Positions 52,751 to 54,835 of a stretch of 54,835 nt of DNA are shown here, one piece after another. The notes under the pieces were generated by a model. That model worked only from the letters and a program-made list of their open reading frames with translations, was not told the DNA's origin and ran no database searches. Within the stretch, counting starts at the first letter, position 1. Each line of letters begins with the position of its first letter. This stretch comes from Acidobacteriota bacterium (GTDB lineage: Bacteria; Acidobacteriota; Terriglobia; Acidiferrales; UBA7541). The stretch is taken from positions 1-54,835 of the forward strand of contig QHZD01000036.1 of NCBI GenBank assembly GCA_003225315.1. The letters run 5' to 3'. The translations under genes and the position numbers were made by a program.

Positions 52751-53857
52751 ATGACCAATGCGTTCCGCAGCCGATTGTACGTGATTCCCGTCTTGTCCAA
52801 GGCGCTCGACGTTCTGGAACTGATGCAGAAGGATAATACTCCGAGGACGCTCGAAGAAATCTATCAACGAACAAACATTTCCAAGACGACCGTCTATCGC
52901 ATTCTAAAGACGCTTGTTCATCGCGGCTATCTGGCGCACTCCGAGAATGGGCTATATCGAGTCGTGTCCAGGCCGAGGAAAGTCCGGTTTGGCTTCGGAG
53001 GTGAATCATCCGAGATGCCTTTCTCGGAAGGAGTGAGAGAAAGCCTGCAAGCAGCGGCGAATTCGGCAGGAGTAGATTTGTTAGTTCTGGACAACCATTA
53101 TGATGCGCAGACAGCAGTGCGAAATGCCGAGGAATTTGTCCAACAGCAGGTTGACCTGGTTATAGAATTTCAGATCGATCAAAGAATCGCGCCGGCCATC
53201 GCCGACAAAATCAGTGCGGCAGGGATTCCATTGATCGCTGTAGACATTCCCCATCCACACGCCACTTACTTTGGCGTAGATAATTACCGAGTCGGATTTG
53301 AGGCCGGTCAGTATTTGGCCCATTTTGCCAAGAGCCGCTGGGGCGGGGAGGTGAGCCGAGTACTTGGACTGGGGATCGAGGAAGCGGGACCGCTGGTGCA
53401 AAGCCGGATCACCGGCGCATTCGCGGGTGTGCGCTCGCGGCTTCCCGGGATAAGGCAGGACGCTTACGTCTTGATGGACGGAGAAGGCTTGCGCGAGAAA
53501 AGCTGCCGACAAGTGCAAGACTTCCTTCGTAAGCATTCGAAAGAACGAGGGTTGTTGATCGCAGCAGCCACCGACACCAGCGGGCTTGGAGCGCTGCAGG
53601 CGGTGCGAGAAATGAAGAGAGAAAAGGACGTTGCCATTGTGGGCCAGGATTGCATCAATGAGGCGCTCGAAGAGATGAAGACTCCCGGCACACCCTACAT
53701 TGCTTCCGTATCACATGAAGCGGGAAGCTATGGTCCGCGGTTGATTCAATTGGGACTGGGAATCCTAAACGGGCAAACCGTGCCGCCTTACAACTACATT
53801 GCCCACAAGCTGGTCACGGCGACGTCCATGTCAAAAAGAGCGCGGGCGGCAAGCTGA
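52751..53857 (+). CDS. IclR-type HTH fused to sugar-binding-protein domain
   Basis: 368 residues. Residues about 10-75 (VLSKALDVLELMQKDNTPRTLEEIYQRTNISKTTVYRILKTLVHRGYL) are an IclR-type winged helix. In place of the usual IclR ligand domain, residues about 90-355 form a periplasmic-binding-protein fold as in LacI regulators and ribose-binding proteins (VRNAEEFVQQQVDLVIEFQ, YFGVDNYRVGFEAGQYLA, VAIVGQDCINEALEE). No signal peptide, so it acts in the cytoplasm. It is divergent from rhaT and upstream of the aldolase gene; the likely ligand is L-rhamnose or an intermediate, and the likely targets are these two units. Confidence 0.85.
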   Translation: MTNAFRSRLYVIPVLSKALDVLELMQKDNTPRTLEEIYQRTNISKTTVYRILKTLVHRGYLAHSENGLYRVVSRPRKVRFGFGGESSEMPFSEGVRESLQAAANSAGVDLLVLDNHYDAQTAVRNAEEFVQQQVDLVIEFQIDQRIAPAIADKISAAGIPLIAVDIPHPHATYFGVDNYRVGFEAGQYLAHFAKSRWGGEVSRVLGLGIEEAGPLVQSRITGAFAGVRSRLPGIRQDAYVLMDGEGLREKSCRQVQDFLRKHSKERGLLIAAATDTSGLGALQAVREMKREKDVAIVGQDCINEALEEMKTPGTPYIASVSHEAGSYGPRLIQLGLGILNGQTVPPYNYIAHKLVTATSMSKRARAAS

Positions 53858-54061
53858 GCGTGGCTGGCGAAGTGGCACAAGGCGCAGGAGAATCCGGTCC
53901 GCCTGATACCACAGCCTCTGCGAAAGCGGACATCGTCAAGCCTTGTGTGATTCCTCTATTGAAAGAATTAACCTATTGCAGTCTTTCTTCCTGGAGCGTA
54001 TCGTCGAGACCGCTCCTGGTGGTCGAATTAATCGGGCAACTTGCTCGCATGGAAGCCGACG
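53858..54061. other. gap before the aldolase gene
   Basis: About 200 bp with no gene I can support. A short frame that runs through it has no family resemblance. It could hold a promoter or only a leader for the aldolase gene. Confidence 0.35.
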
Positions 54062-54073
54062 ATGGTTTTTCCC

Positions 54074-54835
54074 ATGAAATCCAAAGAGAAACTACGATAC
54101 CTGGAAGATCGCTGGGATGATCAGATTGCGAAGGGCTTGGACGCCGCCGAATTGTTGCGGTATCGGTCAAATCTTTTGGGTTCGGACTTGCGAATTACGA
54201 ATTTCGGAGGGGGGAACACTAGCTCCAAAATCGAGGAGACGGACCCGCTCGATGGGAGGAAAGCAACCGTCTTATGGATTAAGGGGAGCGGCGGAGATAT
54301 TGGAAGCATTCAAAGGAAAGGTTTCGCGACCTTATATCTCGATAAACTGCATGCTGCGAAGAAGCGCTATCGCGGCGTGGAATTCGAAGACGAGATGGTG
54401 GAGATGTACCCGCTATGCGCGTTCGGTAATAATACGGTCGCAGCTTCGATTGATACGCCTTTGCACGGCTTTCTTCCGTTTGCCCATGTCGACCATCTGC
54501 ACCCAGACTGGGGAATTGCGCTGGCCGCGGCGGCAAACGGGCGCGCGAAAATGGAGGAATTTAATCGGCGGTTTGAGCACCGCTTGATCTGGCTGCCCTG
54601 GCAACGGCCGGGATTCGAACTCGCTATGATGCTGCACGAAGCGGTTAGTGCCAGTCCGGGTTGTGACGGAGTTGTTTTGGGTGGACATGGGCTATTTACG
54701 TGGGGAGAGACACAGCGGGAGTGCTATTCGAACACTCTGACGGTAATCGATCAATTGGGCCAATTCATTGCACAGCACGTGGAAGAAAAGGGAAATGCTC
54801 TCTTCGGTGGCACGCTTTCAGCGACGCTTGAGAAC
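54074..54835 (+). CDS. rhaD: rhamnulose-1-phosphate aldolase/dehydrogenase fusion, 5' part
   Basis: The gene is cut by the window end; 254 codons are visible. ATG 54074 (MKSKEKL) is the likely start, and ATG 54062 in the same frame is possible. The part seen is a class II aldolase/adducin-type domain: LRYRSNLLGSDLRITNFGGGNTSSKI, LWIKGSGGDIG, TPLHGFLPFAHVDHLHPD (zinc His pair) and GGHGLFTWGE. This N-terminus is the one found on bifunctional proteins whose C-terminal half is a short-chain dehydrogenase. They split L-rhamnulose-1-phosphate to DHAP and L-lactaldehyde and then oxidise the aldehyde. The dehydrogenase half must lie beyond the window. Confidence 0.85.
   Translation, partial: MKSKEKLRYLEDRWDDQIAKGLDAAELLRYRSNLLGSDLRITNFGGGNTSSKIEETDPLDGRKATVLWIKGSGGDIGSIQRKGFATLYLDKLHAAKKRYRGVEFEDEMVEMYPLCAFGNNTVAASIDTPLHGFLPFAHVDHLHPDWGIALAAAANGRAKMEEFNRRFEHRLIWLPWQRPGFELAMMLHEAVSASPGCDGVVLGGHGLFTWGETQRECYSNTLTVIDQLGQFIAQHVEEKGNALFGGTLSATLEN

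Overview
The window looks like a chromosomal segment of an acidobacterium (class Terriglobia or close). This is an inference from style: a TonB-dependent receptor that begins with a carboxypeptidase-regulatory-like domain, dense saccharide gene clusters, a full-length Lhr helicase, half-size EamA proteins beside an HpnI-type glycosyltransferase, and a hopanoid/ornithine-lipid/sulfolipid type gene set. No rRNA or other decisive taxonomic marker is present.

Left part (1-2060): a gene-poor stretch with two decayed tRNA 3' halves, then a PAS-like/LuxR-type regulator and a small PilZ protein.

Saccharide cluster (2062-20981): the most interesting part. Two copies of a roughly 78-bp promoter element lie at its outer edges in inverted orientation (2062-2139 on +, 20904-20981 on -). 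Each carries the palindrome ACTAACC-N5-GGTTAGT and a TTGACG-N17-TACCGT promoter, and both point inward. The left one drives a cytochrome P450 remnant and a large GNAT-fold protein. The right one drives about 17 kb on the minus strand: a 71-aa peptide, a glycoside hydrolase-GT2 fusion, two APH-fold kinases, a TonB-dependent receptor, an ABC exporter, a CgeB-like glycosyltransferase, a ChbG/YdjC deacetylase, a GT4, a GT2, a PIG-L deacetylase, a diheme cytochrome c and a PQQ dehydrogenase. Most junctions are 4-base overlaps. The two transcripts converge on a hairpin at 3722-3748. I read this as one co-regulated pathway making and exporting a modified (deacetylated, phosphorylated, acylated, possibly oxidised) saccharide; its product is unknown. 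Decayed genes (P450 fragment, IS110-type transposase fragment) sit at the borders.

Envelope and housekeeping part (21325-42203): a NicO-type metal transporter, a secreted protein of unknown function, a pair of half-size EamA transporters divergent from an HpnI-type lipid glycosyltransferase, an FAD oxidoreductase with a Gfo/Idh/MocA partner, a UDP-sulfoquinovose synthase-like enzyme, a GT39/ArnT-like transferase, an AsnB-type amidotransferase, a methyltransferase, MarC, threonine synthase, an alanyl-tRNA editing protein, an OlsB-like acyltransferase and Lhr helicase. Much of this concerns lipid and glycan modification.

A junction at 42244-42911 holds two tRNA-like sequences with degenerate 5' halves and an AraC-regulator relic.

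Rhamnose part (42955-54835): a frameshifted HAD phosphatase, an alpha-L-rhamnosidase-like GH78 protein, a Tat-exported carboxylesterase, a YceI protein, a GntR regulator with an operator-like palindrome on its own start codon, a second HAD, an FMN 2-hydroxyacid oxidase, a RhaT symporter, a divergent regulator that joins an IclR-type DNA-binding domain to a sugar-binding-protein domain, and the 5' part of a fused rhamnulose-1-phosphate aldolase/dehydrogenase cut by the window end. Together these suggest release and uptake of L-rhamnose and its breakdown to DHAP and lactate/pyruvate.
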